DNA from: Fulvia fulva
Lineage: Eukaryota; Ascomycota; Dothideomycetes; Mycosphaerellales; Mycosphaerellaceae
Direction: 5' to 3'
Assembly (NCBI RefSeq): GCF_020509005.1
Contig: NC_063024.1
Coordinates: 1 to 64,000, forward strand
DNA: 64,000 nt
In this document: positions 9,604 to 18,410 of the stretch, piece by piece
How the letters are laid out: each line of letters opens with the position of its first letter
Numbering within the stretch: the stretch's first letter is position 1
Position numbers and translations under genes: made by a program
Notes under the pieces: generated by a model
The model's database searches: none
Seen by the model: only the letters and a program-made list of their open reading frames with translations
What the model was told of the DNA's origin: nothing

Positions 9604-10527
9604 ATGAAGCCACCATATCGTCTGGCCAGTATCGCAGCTTCAGCATATGCAGCTGTGGTATTCAAGAAGCCCGAGCCTGGATCGACGCAACCTCTGTTAT
9701 ACAACACAGACGACCCTCACCCACAAGTCTACACGGAGTGGATAGACGATGGCCAAGAGCCCGCTATCAGCGAACTCTCTTCCTACGAGATGAACGTCGT
9801 GGTCGGCGGCAACGACGCGTCGAACTCCTGGTACATTACGCCAGAGCGTGCCCTTTCGGGTTCGTTTGGAAGGGCCCGTTGGGGAAGTACAAGCGCGCCC
9901 GGTCCAGATCACTTTATCGACACCGTAGCAGCGGAACCTGCCGCGGCGGCGAGGATTGAAAATGGGTTCTATCTCATGATGAAGGCTCCTGCAAGGGAGG
10001 GAGGGTGGCATAACGGGACCATTACATTCTACTCGGGTCGATTCAGTATCGATGGGATGAATGGGCCGGTAAACCTCACGCATGCGACTGCTGCTGCTGA
10101 GGCTGGGAGTAGTGTGCCTAGGACTCAGAGCTATCTGGATCCTCCACTGTCAGAGTCTCACTCGCAATCAAAAGAGGAGTCCCCATCTGCTGCCAATGTT
10201 GGAGTTGGTGTTGGAGCCATGCTGGGAGTGGTTGTCATCACAATGGCAATTGGATTGGCTTGTTTCTTGCGGCTCAGGAGACGGCACGGCCATGCGAGCC
10301 CAGAAATCGCGCAGGACAAAGCGGAGCTTCCTGATGTGGGAAGGGCCAGACTTGAACTGGATGGATCACGATGCCCGGATAACAATGGTGCTGCTCAGGG
10401 GAGCCCTCAATCTGGCGGGCATCTTGCAGAGCTTCCGACAAACTGGACTGGATGGGAGGCGCCAGCTTTGCTTGAGGTGGAGATGTCCAGACCGTCGAAG
10501 CAGCAGCGCAGCTTAACACTGGGCTAA
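9604..10527 (+). CDS. Kre9/Knh1-like single-pass membrane protein, array copy 2
   Basis: The open frame reaches back to 9376, but paralog alignment puts the start at ATG 9604 (MKPPYRLASIAASAYAAVVF), giving a signal peptide and a 307 aa product. Ectodomain landmarks: FKKPEPGSTQ, EWIDDGQEPAISELSSYEM, VVVGGNDASN, IENGFYLMM, FYSGRFSIDGMNG. A transmembrane helix (about residues 200-222) is followed by RLRRRHG. The cytosolic tail has LPTNWTGWEAPALLEVEMSR close to the C-terminus. It follows copy 1 by about 170 bp on the same strand. It is less similar to copy 1 outside these blocks, so the duplication is not recent. Confidence 0.82.
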   Translation: MKPPYRLASIAASAYAAVVFKKPEPGSTQPLLYNTDDPHPQVYTEWIDDGQEPAISELSSYEMNVVVGGNDASNSWYITPERALSGSFGRARWGSTSAPGPDHFIDTVAAEPAAAARIENGFYLMMKAPAREGGWHNGTITFYSGRFSIDGMNGPVNLTHATAAAEAGSSVPRTQSYLDPPLSESHSQSKEESPSAANVGVGVGAMLGVVVITMAIGLACFLRLRRRHGHASPEIAQDKAELPDVGRARLELDGSRCPDNNGAAQGSPQSGGHLAELPTNWTGWEAPALLEVEMSRPSKQQRSLTLG

Positions 10528-10997
10528 CCTGATCGCATTACGTGCGTGCGATGACCATTGCACAAGGGGACCTGCACATTTGAAATCGAACGACAAGAAA
10601 GCAGCATAGCTTAGCCTCTGCGCCGCTGAAGATCGACAGTCATATGTGAAGACGCTTGCCGATGACCATCATGATAGCTGACCGAGTCTCGCTTGTACCT
10701 GGCGCTGCTACGACAAAGTCTTAGACAAAATACGACGCAGGGAACGACAATGATGTTCTATAATTGCACGATGCCGTCACTGAGGTATGACCAGGCCGGG
10801 AACTGTTCGTGCTCGTTGCGCGATGTCAGTGCACGATGCAGCTTCCCACAAGAGTGCTACCGAAAACCTGCTTGAGCATCTGCATCACCCTCTTGCCACC
10901 AGTTCCAGCCAAGGTCCTGAGTGCCGGCGTGGCTCTGACCTTCGTCACCTTTCAATGACCATATCCTCCCATAACGCCCTCAAGCAGTCCCTTGGCC
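10528..10997. other. Intergenic within the membrane-protein array
   Basis: 470 bp with no supported gene. It separates copy 2 from the pseudogene copy 3 and shows normal base composition; the mutated tract starts only inside copy 3. Confidence 0.45.
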
Positions 10998-11984
10998 ATG
11001 CATATAGAATCGATCGGCTGCGTTATCGCTACAGTGGCATCAACTTACGCTACAATTGTGTTTACTATACTAGAAGCGGGCTCGAACGTTACCCTAGGCA
11101 CGAGGACTGAGCTATACTACGCCTATCTAGAGGCCGTATAGGTTGATAATAGCAAAGAGCCGGTGATTAGCGAGTTGTCAATCTTTAATCTATATCTAAC
11201 TGTAGGAGGCAACTATATATTCAACTCGGAGTAGGTATCGATTAACGTACCTAGCTAACGCCTAGAAAATGTATACTCCGGAATAATTAGACTCTTCCTA
11301 GACTCGGTCGGAAGTGTCGAGAACGGATTCTTTATAGCGATAGTTACTACTATAAAGGAAGGCGGGAACTATACTAGTAGGATGATCTTCTTTTCCGATC
11401 GCTTTAGCCTTAGTAGGCCAACTAGAAACATATCGCTAGATTACTAAACTAGTATAGCGACTATCGGAAGTATAGACGGACTAGAGACCGTAAACAACCT
11501 TACTAGAGTCGTCTAGAATAGATCTACGTCGGCCAGTCCCGCTATAACATCTATAGTAGTGACTTCTAGTCCCTTAGATACGGTGTCACCTAGACTAAAG
11601 GTGTCCAAAAAGGCCGAAATAGGCATTAGACTTGGTGCCGCTTTTGTATACATGCTTTGTATCGCGAGCATCATTCTCGCATGTCTCCTACACCACAAAC
11701 AACAGCGGAAGGTCGATTTGCAGCCCCCTGGATCTGCGGCAGAGCAGGCAGAGCTGTCTGGCGAGGGGATTTGCTGTCCTGGTAGGGCGAGTCATAAGAC
11801 GCTTGGTACAGAATGCGATGTCGAAAAGATCATTTGGTCTGGCAAACAACGTGCCTCAGAGCTACCGACAGACTGGACCGGCTGGGAAGCACCGGCTTTG
11901 CTCGAGGTAGAGCTGTCAAGACCGGCAACGCAGGAGTACATTTCATCGCCGAGTGGTCATGATCCAGTCTGCCATTCTTCGTGA
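10998..11984 (+). pseudogene. Array copy 3: Kre9/Knh1-like membrane protein with RIP-type nonsense mutations
   Basis: One uninterrupted frame register from ATG 10998 to the stop at 11984 reads as the paralog (329 codons including stop) but with five internal stops and no frameshift. The first stop is TAG at 11139-11141, exactly where copies 1 and 2 have the Trp of W-I-D-D-G. The ectodomain remains legible: FTILEAGSNVTLG, EPVISELSIFNLYLTVGGN, GSVENGFFIAI, FFSDRFSLSR. The damaged part (about 11035-11550) is rich in TAG/CTA and poor in CA/TG, as in RIP. From about 11559 the sequence is normal and encodes an intact linker, transmembrane helix, basic HHKQQRK and the tail LPTDWTGWEAPALLEVELSR. An internal ATG at 11559 leaves a 141 aa open frame that might still be expressed. 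Confidence 0.85.
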
Positions 11985-12309
11985 GCAGTTGCAAGCATAG
12001 GATGGGTACTTCTGGAGATCATCCGGCATGGGAGATATCAAGCATATTCCCGCCTTGCCAGCCCACAGAACGGCCTGGCAGGTAGCTCCCAGGAATGTTT
12101 GACGGCCTTGGCGAATGAGGGAAGCAGTCTGTTTTGCACTCGCTGGTACCGCATCATGTCTCGTTGGGATGTCACTACCCGCAAGGGTGCTACTCAAAAC
12201 CTGCTGGAATGCTTGTGTCGCATTACTCCGATGTAAATGACGACCGCTTGAGATCTTTTGACTGGCTTGTTCTCCTGTCCATCAGCATTTGCCGTCGTCA
12301 ATCGTGCCA
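11985..12309. other. Intergenic within the array
   Basis: 325 bp between pseudogene copy 3 and copy 4. No gene, RNA or repeat is seen; it presumably contains the copy 4 promoter. Confidence 0.4.
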
Positions 12310-13329
12310 ATGAAGTCGACTCACTATCTGGCGGTACTTTCATCCTGCAGTCTTGCAGCTGTTACTTTCACGAAGCCACAAGCTGGAACCACCGTGACCT
12401 TGACCAGGCCAGAAGGCGAATCATTCGCACGCTTTGCCGTCGGCTGGGCCTCTGACGAGCAACAGCCAGCGATCAACGAACTTTCCGAATTCAACTTGGA
12501 TCTATTGATGGGTGGTAACGAGGCAGGAAATTCGGTCCCAGTCGCGATCTCCGATCACTCGCAAAGCATGAACAACACAAACGCTATCGTGGCGCTGTTT
12601 GCGAACATCATAGGAAGCATCGAGAATGGTTTCTATATCAGGATGGTCGCGCATGCAAAAAATGATGGGGCTCACACCGGGTTCGTTCTCTTCTACTCTG
12701 ATCGATTTAGTATCGAGGGGTTGACGGGCTCTACGGACACTACATATCAAACGGCCGCGGCAGCTGTAGAGGGCACTGATGGGCCGGAGACCTTCAATGC
12801 GTTGCAACAAGCTGACTCCGGTCAACCTCATTCTACAAGCAGCACACCGATCTGGACGGTATCAGCTTCTTCGGCGCCTACGTCCAAGTCTTCGAGCTCG
12901 TCTATTGAGACCATCGTGCCCTCGCCAGGACTGGGTACGACCAGGGGAGGCAGGATAGTGATCGGGCTTGCAACAACGCTTGGAAGCATTCTTGTCGTTG
13001 CAGTCATTGTGCTCGCGTATCTGCTTCGACGCAAGAGGCAACAGAAGTCTGGAGTCGAGCCTGAGGCGATGACAACCACTACAGACAAGCCGGAGCTGCC
13101 AGGAGAGGGTAAGCTGAGGTCGGAACTGGATCATATCCACGCTCCGCATGGAGCAAGAGATAATGCGCGAAAATCTGGTTCTGCGGACTGCATGAATGCC
13201 GCAGAATTGCCGACTGACTGGACTGGATGGGAGGCGCCCGCTCTACTGGAGTCCGAGTCGTCTAGACCGGGCACGCTTTGCGTGTCTGCTGTTTCTGACA
13301 GGTCGCAGTCTGCGGTCAGCCCATTGTGA
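12310..13329 (+). CDS. Kre9/Knh1-like single-pass membrane protein, array copy 4
   Basis: An earlier in-frame ATG exists at 12289, but ATG 12310 (MKSTHYLAVLSSCSLAAVTF) matches the start of copy 2 and gives a clean signal peptide; the product is 339 aa. Ectodomain blocks: FTKPQAGTTVTLTRP, QQPAINELSEFNLDLLMGGN, GSIENGFYIRM, FYSDRFSIEGLTGS. A Ser/Thr-rich linker (about residues 170-215) is a likely O-glycosylated stalk. The transmembrane helix (about residues 218-242) is followed by RRKRQQK. The tail keeps ELPTDWTGWEAPALLE but then diverges to SESSRP. It is the most complete copy and is undamaged. Confidence 0.83.
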   Translation: MKSTHYLAVLSSCSLAAVTFTKPQAGTTVTLTRPEGESFARFAVGWASDEQQPAINELSEFNLDLLMGGNEAGNSVPVAISDHSQSMNNTNAIVALFANIIGSIENGFYIRMVAHAKNDGAHTGFVLFYSDRFSIEGLTGSTDTTYQTAAAAVEGTDGPETFNALQQADSGQPHSTSSTPIWTVSASSAPTSKSSSSSIETIVPSPGLGTTRGGRIVIGLATTLGSILVVAVIVLAYLLRRKRQQKSGVEPEAMTTTTDKPELPGEGKLRSELDHIHAPHGARDNARKSGSADCMNAAELPTDWTGWEAPALLESESSRPGTLCVSAVSDRSQSAVSPL

Positions 13330-13546
13330 GCAGATCACGGATGTCACAGGGATGGGGCATCGATGAGTGTGAGCCACATGGTGTCATGATCTGATGAGCT
13401 TCATCGATTGGACATCATTGTGCATTTGTGCAGCCAAAAACTGGTCTCGCTATGCCTACACGCTGATTATGGAATACATCGCGCACTTCTCTTATGGATG
13501 ATCTCCCCTACGGACTTCCATCGTCTTCCACTTTTACCTGATCAAG

Positions 13547-14158
13547 TTACCGCCCACCCCATCCATAAACCTGGTGACCGCTTGCCTGAGTCTGAGCTCC
13601 ACCTGGCATACCTTGCGCCATCACTGCCATAGGACACACCTGAGCCGGCCCGCAATGCTGTATCACTTCGTCTACAGTCGCGAAGGATCCGAGACAGCCT
13701 TTGCACTGGATGGTACACAGCGCTCGGTAAGGCAATATCGCTACATGATCCAGCATTATCCTCCGCTCTTTGACGGCAGCATCATCACCCCGTGCATGTG
13801 CGAATCCGCAGATTGATTCGTGGAACTCACATGGGCCTTGGCGTCGATTCGTGGGATCCCAATAGCCACATGGCATGGTTTGCTGGCCGTTGTGATGACT
13901 GCGCCATACGATGGTCGGGAAGTAATGATGCGCGTACGCACAACTGGGGTTGTGGGCGATATCTTTGGCCCATGAATGACAAGTCTGCTTCTGTCTTGGT
14001 CCTAGATTGACAGGGTTGGCCGCGACGTGTTGCGTGTGCAGTTGCTGCTGGGAGATCTGATAGAGCAGCATCGAGCTATCTTGCATGAGCTTGGTAACAT
14101 GCTGCTGGGCCTGCTGGAGGGTTGACAGTTTGGCTCGGAGCTGGGTTGGAAGGTCCAT
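13547..14158 (-). CDS. Cys/His-rich double zinc-finger protein, family member 1
   Basis: A 203 aa product if started at ATG 14158 (ATCATGG context, MDLPTQLRAKLS); an in-frame ATG at 14185 would add nine residues. An N-terminal Gln-rich helix is followed by three Cys/His modules. The first starts QTCHSWAKD and ends CAYAHHYFP, followed by the signature FPTIVWRSHHNGQQ. The second, C-x-Y-W...C-E-F-H-E-S-I-C-G-F-A-H-A, fits a CCCH finger. The third, IQCKGCLGSFATVDEVIQHC, fits a C2HC finger. Four such genes lie in this window. CCCH fingers usually bind RNA and C2H2-like fingers bind nucleic acid or protein; the actual role is unknown. Divergent from member 2 with about 255 bp between starts. Confidence 0.75.
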   Translation of the reverse strand: MDLPTQLRAKLSTLQQAQQHVTKLMQDSSMLLYQISQQQLHTQHVAANPVNLGPRQKQTCHSWAKDIAHNPSCAYAHHYFPTIVWRSHHNGQQTMPCGYWDPTNRRQGPCEFHESICGFAHARGDDAAVKERRIMLDHVAILPYRALCTIQCKGCLGSFATVDEVIQHCGPAQVCPMAVMAQGMPGGAQTQASGHQVYGWGGR

Positions 14159-14413
14159 GATGGTAGTGTGATGAAGATACTTCATGGGGATCCGCTTGAT
14201 AAGCGATGACTATGTTGTGTGTGCAGACAAGGTGCTTTGTTCGTGGAAGGGTCGTGAAGGCGCGCGACGATACCATAGAGACAGCGAGATCACCACCAGC
14301 AGTCCATTGTGCTCCTGCATGTTCCACCTTCAACGGACAACAAGGACGATATGTCTGCTTTCAAGAGATATGAACTGGTCTGGTGAACTCAAATCTTTTC
14401 AGATTCTGACAAC

Positions 14414-15007
14414 ATGGCAACCAACAACAGTCCTTCCGACGACCTCGAAGCTCGCCTGCACACCCATAACCAAGCATGGGCGCGACTCCAACAAGACACA
14501 GCTCGACTCTTGCAAGACCGCATCGCTTTGACCCACGAAGTCTCTCAGCACCCCCAGCTTCCTCAGCCCGAACCTCAAACATCATTTCCACCAAGTCGTC
14601 CTTCTACCTGCTACGCCTGGGCGGAGCCGACCTTCATGCGACCAACTCTTACCAACAACCATGGAGAACAGGATTGTGACGGGGCTCACCATCTCTTTCC
14701 CGTCATTGTATGGAGAGCTCAACATGATGGCGACAAGACCGGCCCATGTGTCCTTGAGCAATGTACCTGGCCCGCAACGCTCTGTGGCAAGGCTCATGAA
14801 CCAGCGGGTAGTGAGCAGTGGAGGCTGAGGAATGTGGTGAACGAGCAGATTGATGGTCTGCCATACTTTGCGGCTTGCAATTTGCATTGCAAGGCGTGTC
14901 TGGCGTCGTTCAGTGGAGTAGAAGATGTGAGGGAGCATTGTGAGGTCGCTGGGGAGTGTAAAGCTCCTGTGGACGTGAAGAGGAAGTTTGGAGTGGCTGT
15001 TCGATGA
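14414..15007 (+). CDS. Cys/His-rich double zinc-finger protein, family member 2
   Basis: A 197 aa single-exon product starting MATNNSPSDDLEARLHTHNQ. The predicted N-terminal helix is followed by the same three modules as its neighbours. Module one runs from STCYAWAE to DCDGAHHLFP, followed by FPVIVWRAQHDGDKTGPC. Module two ends LCGKAHEP. Module three is LHCKACLASFSGVEDVREHC. Spacing between Cys in the first module is longer than in members 1 and 3. It is head-to-head with member 1, so the two may share a promoter, and member 3 follows on the same strand. Confidence 0.75.
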   Translation: MATNNSPSDDLEARLHTHNQAWARLQQDTARLLQDRIALTHEVSQHPQLPQPEPQTSFPPSRPSTCYAWAEPTFMRPTLTNNHGEQDCDGAHHLFPVIVWRAQHDGDKTGPCVLEQCTWPATLCGKAHEPAGSEQWRLRNVVNEQIDGLPYFAACNLHCKACLASFSGVEDVREHCEVAGECKAPVDVKRKFGVAVR

Positions 15008-15374
15008 AAGAATTGGCTGTTTGATGAAAGAAGTGGCTGTATCTTCTACGAGGTTAGAGCATCGATCATGTGTTGCATAAGCTAGCTCAAAACAAAGGGA
15101 TCCCGGGCGGTTCAACTCCTGTTATTCATACTTCCCAGTCGCGGTTGCTCGTGACGGTTGTGAAGCTCTGACACATGTCACCGTATTCGATACTGCCTTC
15201 AAGCTTTTGTTTTCGGAGATCGGGATAGAACGCAGGGCCTCCTGTCCAGTAGCCCGGAAAGATGATTGCTCTTCCGGTCAGCCTTTCCTTTCTCTCGTTG
15301 TGTGTGCTAGGCATGTTTGCTCGTGTAGTGTAATACTGCCACTTGACCGCAGGTTCGGCCGACTTCTGTAATCA
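15008..15374. other. Intergenic between zinc-finger members 2 and 3
   Basis: 367 bp, no supported gene. It starts with a short imperfect duplication of the end of member 2: GTGGCTGT and GATGAAAGAA are repeated around 14993-15040. Confidence 0.4.
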
Positions 15375-15995
15375 ATGGCATCCGTACAGAAGGCAGATCC
15401 AAATCAACCCAACTACGAAGCTCGTCTCAATGCTTACAATGCGGCAGTCGAGTACATCAACGACTACTACGAGCAACTGGAGCAACGAAAGATCGATCTA
15501 GAGCAAGAAGCGGCCCAGCTCCAACTGCATGCCTCCTCAACCACAACGGCAGTACCTCGTCCACCTCCCGCGAAAAGACGCACCCAGACCTGCTACGACT
15601 GGAGTGGAGACCGCTGCACCACTCAATCAGAATGCAAGAATACAATGGCGCACAACTTCTTCCCTACCATCGTGTGGCGCGCTCACAGCAATGGCGTACA
15701 GCTGGAACCTTGTCGCAATGGATGGCACGGCAACCCAGCTCGTGGCGTTCCACCATGCTGTTGGCATGATGCTGTTTGTGGATACGCGCACGAGCCGGAG
15801 GAGTCGGAGTTTATGCAGCGCTTGAAAGACTTGAAGAACTTCACGGCCAGGCTACCGTATCGGCCGCTTTGTGTATTGCAGTGCAAACAGTGCCAGAAAA
15901 CGTTCCCGCAGATTGAGGATGTAAGAAGGCATTGCGAGAGTGGCGAGTGTGGAGGAGAACCAAGCGATTTCAAGGGGGTGGCCCGTCATACCTAG
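15375..15995 (+). CDS. Cys/His-rich double zinc-finger protein, family member 3
   Basis: A 206 aa single-exon product starting MASVQKADPNQPNYEARLNA. Residues about 20-60 are a charged, Gln/Glu-rich helix, probably a coiled coil. The module order is as in members 1 and 2: QTCYDWSGDRC...C-K-N-T-M-A-H-N, FFPTIVWRAHSNGVQLEPC, then PCCWHDAVCGYAHEPEE, then LQCKQCQKTFPQIEDVRRHC followed by ESGEC. Of the four members this one keeps the clearest CCCH spacing in module two (C-x5-C-x3-H). No signal peptide; a nuclear or cytosolic location is likely but inferred. Confidence 0.78.
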   Translation: MASVQKADPNQPNYEARLNAYNAAVEYINDYYEQLEQRKIDLEQEAAQLQLHASSTTTAVPRPPPAKRRTQTCYDWSGDRCTTQSECKNTMAHNFFPTIVWRAHSNGVQLEPCRNGWHGNPARGVPPCCWHDAVCGYAHEPEESEFMQRLKDLKNFTARLPYRPLCVLQCKQCQKTFPQIEDVRRHCESGECGGEPSDFKGVARHT

Positions 15996-16887
15996 CTCCA
16001 ATGGAATCACAGCGCTGAACTGTACTCACTCCACTGTAGCGTTGTCAGTCGTTGGTGATCAACCTTCTCGTGCGATCCAAAACATCGCTACGAATGGCCA
16101 GTAGAACCTGGGCTGCAGGTGTTGCAAATTGAGATTGGCCAATGCTAGAACCTGCTCGTACACCGGGACCGCCAATGCAAAGAGGTGCTAATGAAGTGAA
16201 GCCTGTCGGAGAAATGGAGACCTTGCTGCCTTCGCGGATTCCCCCGAGGTTCGGAAATGACAACCTTGGCCGTTTGGAACTTGCTTTCGTATTGTCAACA
16301 ACACATCTCCTTTCATACACGACTGTCATCTTTGATCTCCTACACCACCGCCATCAGGGTTTCTCTAATCTCCTCGGACGGGACGCCGACGCACAGTAAG
16401 ATCCCAAACGGCGTGCCATGGCGATAAGCAGTAACAGCTCCCCCGGACCTTGTCTTGCTGCAGCGGCCTCACTGGAGGCTCGTTGGTCTGGGCCTCTCTC
16501 CTCAAGTAAGTTTCTACGGGCGCTGTGGAATGTTCCCCTTGATTCGGCTTCCCACTCGAACACTGGTGCCGCAAAGCTCACCTCCTGATCCGAGGAGGGG
16601 AGCCTGACCATATGCTTCCTTCCGCCTTTGGTATATGACGGGGTGATACTGGCCCAATATGCCGGTCGGATCATCTGCGCGCCTCTTTCTGATCTGACTC
16701 GTGTGGAGTTAGCAGGTCCTTCTTGGGACAGCAGCTTGAGGGCTCGACATTGAGCTTTTGGGGCGCTCTCATGCCATGGTGCCACGGCAGCCATTATTCC
16801 AAGCAGGCTGCATCCTTTGGACTCACTCATCTTCGCTGTCTCGATTGCAAGCCCGACTTTCGCATGCTCGGTCGTCTCGCACTGGCC
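15996..16887. other. Intergenic, no convincing gene
   Basis: Nearly 900 bp. A 158-codon minus-strand frame (16354-16830) and smaller frames overlap here, but their translations look random and carry no motif. It may be untranslated or decayed sequence. Confidence 0.4.
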
Positions 16888-17616
16888 TCACGAGACCGTC
16901 GTCGATACAGATGACTCTCCATCGTGCTCCGCTCGCGCCTGTATCCGATCTTGCCTCTCCTCCACGGCAGCGTCGTATCCGACTCTTGGTTCTCTTCGCC
17001 ATATCTCCAAAGCAAGCATCCTCTTGCCCTGATCCCCCACCCGGCCGTTGTCGCGCAGACCATCGTCCTCAACGTCAAAGTACAGCGCCCACATTGAATC
17101 TCCCTCGTTCTCTTCAACAGCAACAAACCCCTCCCATCCTTGAAACGACAGTCGACGATCAGTCTTGGTGACATCCCAGGGCCCCACCAACTGCCCGACA
17201 GTATCCGTCCGCACGCCATATTTCACCTCATGGGTCTTGTTATCAACGTATACCCAATTCAGAAACGGCGGTTCGACGGAGATAGTCGTCACCATACCCT
17301 CACCTCTACGAAAGCCTTGCTCTTGCCAGACTGCCTCCATGTTCGGGTACGCCAGGAAGTAGCTGGTCACTGGATGGAGTCCTTCGCGACGGCTTACGCC
17401 AGAAGTATCGATCCACAGCTTGTTGTTCTTGAGGAAGATGTATGCACCATCGAAGCGTTGGCTGTACTCGCTTCGATTCAGCAGGGTGACCACTAGATTA
17501 TGCCTTCGACCTCGATGCTCTTCTCTGTTATTCTCTCGCTGGCCATGGCGGACTGCTTCGGTTGTTCCCACGATGGCTGGACATGCTACAATCGCAGTCA
17601 ACAAGCCAAGGACCAT
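16888..17616 (-). CDS. Predicted secreted protein of unknown function, 242 aa
   Basis: The product starts with a plausible signal peptide (MVLGLLTAIVACPAIVGTTEA). A basic spacer (HGQRENNREEHRGRRH) follows, which could be a processing site. The remaining ~190 residues are soluble and beta-rich, with conserved-looking blocks VVTLLNRSEYSQRFDGAYIF, KLWIDTSG, YFLAYPNMEAVWQEQGF and FLNWVYVDNKTHEVKYG. A recurrent W and an acidic patch (VEENEGDSMWALYFD) lie near residue 180. It contains no Cys pairs typical of small effectors. I believe similar secreted proteins occur in other ascomycetes, but I cannot name the family. Confidence 0.65.
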   Translation of the reverse strand: MVLGLLTAIVACPAIVGTTEAVRHGQRENNREEHRGRRHNLVVTLLNRSEYSQRFDGAYIFLKNNKLWIDTSGVSRREGLHPVTSYFLAYPNMEAVWQEQGFRRGEGMVTTISVEPPFLNWVYVDNKTHEVKYGVRTDTVGQLVGPWDVTKTDRRLSFQGWEGFVAVEENEGDSMWALYFDVEDDGLRDNGRVGDQGKRMLALEIWRREPRVGYDAAVEERQDRIQARAEHDGESSVSTTVS

Positions 17617-18052
17617 GTTGACAGTGATCTGCGGTCTCGCTGGGCAATCTTAGAGTAGAACACGTCGACTTGACGAAGACTTCTTCGATTCCATAATCAG
17701 GATCGATAAAGAGCTTACTTCAACACGCTGGACCCACCAAGATCTTAATCGTTCCGCCAAAGCCTATACAGTGGACCTGCAGCTCACGAAGCTGTGTATA
17801 TGCCGAATTGGGCCTGGATCTACAGCCTCCCACCTCACCTCCACGCCAGCACATTGGTTGCTGTCGTCATCTGTGCACGAGCTCGAGCTCAACAACAGCT
17901 GTCACCGACACGTTGCACAGCATCCAGCAAACTTGCAAGACATGTTGGCACGACGTTGCTCATTGGGTGCTGGACAGCAGCTTTGTGGGATTACTGAGAT
18001 CTACAAAACAGGTGTTACCACTTGTCCAGTCCTTCATGCCGCCAGGTATGCC
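17617..18052. other. Intergenic, nothing recognised
   Basis: 436 bp; no conserved frame, RNA gene or repeat is seen. It carries the promoter of the secreted-protein gene and the 3' flank of the small gene that follows. Confidence 0.4.
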
Positions 18053-18410
18053 TTACAACAAGCCGATTGTAATGTCACCCTTTATCCTTGCTGTCAAATG
18101 GATGTCCACGTCTAGGTCCAGCTTGATGTGAATCTTCAGACTGCTCTTCTCCTCCTCGGGAGTTGCGACCTAAGGAAGTGATCAGATCATCGGTCACCAA
18201 CACTTGGATATGATCTTACAGGTGCTGTCCCATCAGTTCCAGCTCCTGGCTTGCGACTGCCAGTAACGTCGCTGCGTGCTGCATCGGTTCCTGCTACAGC
18301 ATTGTTGGCGGTGCCAGTTGGGTCACTGCGAAGTCAGCCAGGCCTGTCTGCAATAGGCACGACATCACTGACCTGGTGATGCCCTTGGTCTTGTCTGTGA
18401 CTGCTGACAT
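18053..18410 (-). CDS. Small conserved fungal protein (86 aa, three exons)
   Basis: This gene is too fragmented to appear as a long open frame. I read exons at 18410-18373, 18325-18220 and 18169-18053; the introns (47 and 50 nt) have GT..AG ends and phases 2 and 0, and the frame closes on TAA. The product starts MSAVTDKTKGITSDPTG. It has a low-complexity Gly/Ala/Thr middle and ends in an amphipathic, alternating segment: LKIHIKLDLDVDIHLTAR followed by KGDITIGLL. That C-terminal signature is, to my knowledge, shared by many short ascomycete proteins with Gly/Thr-rich heads and unknown function. The clean splice sites plus the conserved tail make the model strong. Confidence 0.72.

Noticed and set aside
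16354..16830. 158-codon minus-strand frame between the zinc-finger cluster and the secreted-protein gene
   Set aside because: The translation is Arg/Ala/Ser-rich with no motif, and neighbouring frames are equally long. It fits chance in GC-balanced DNA.
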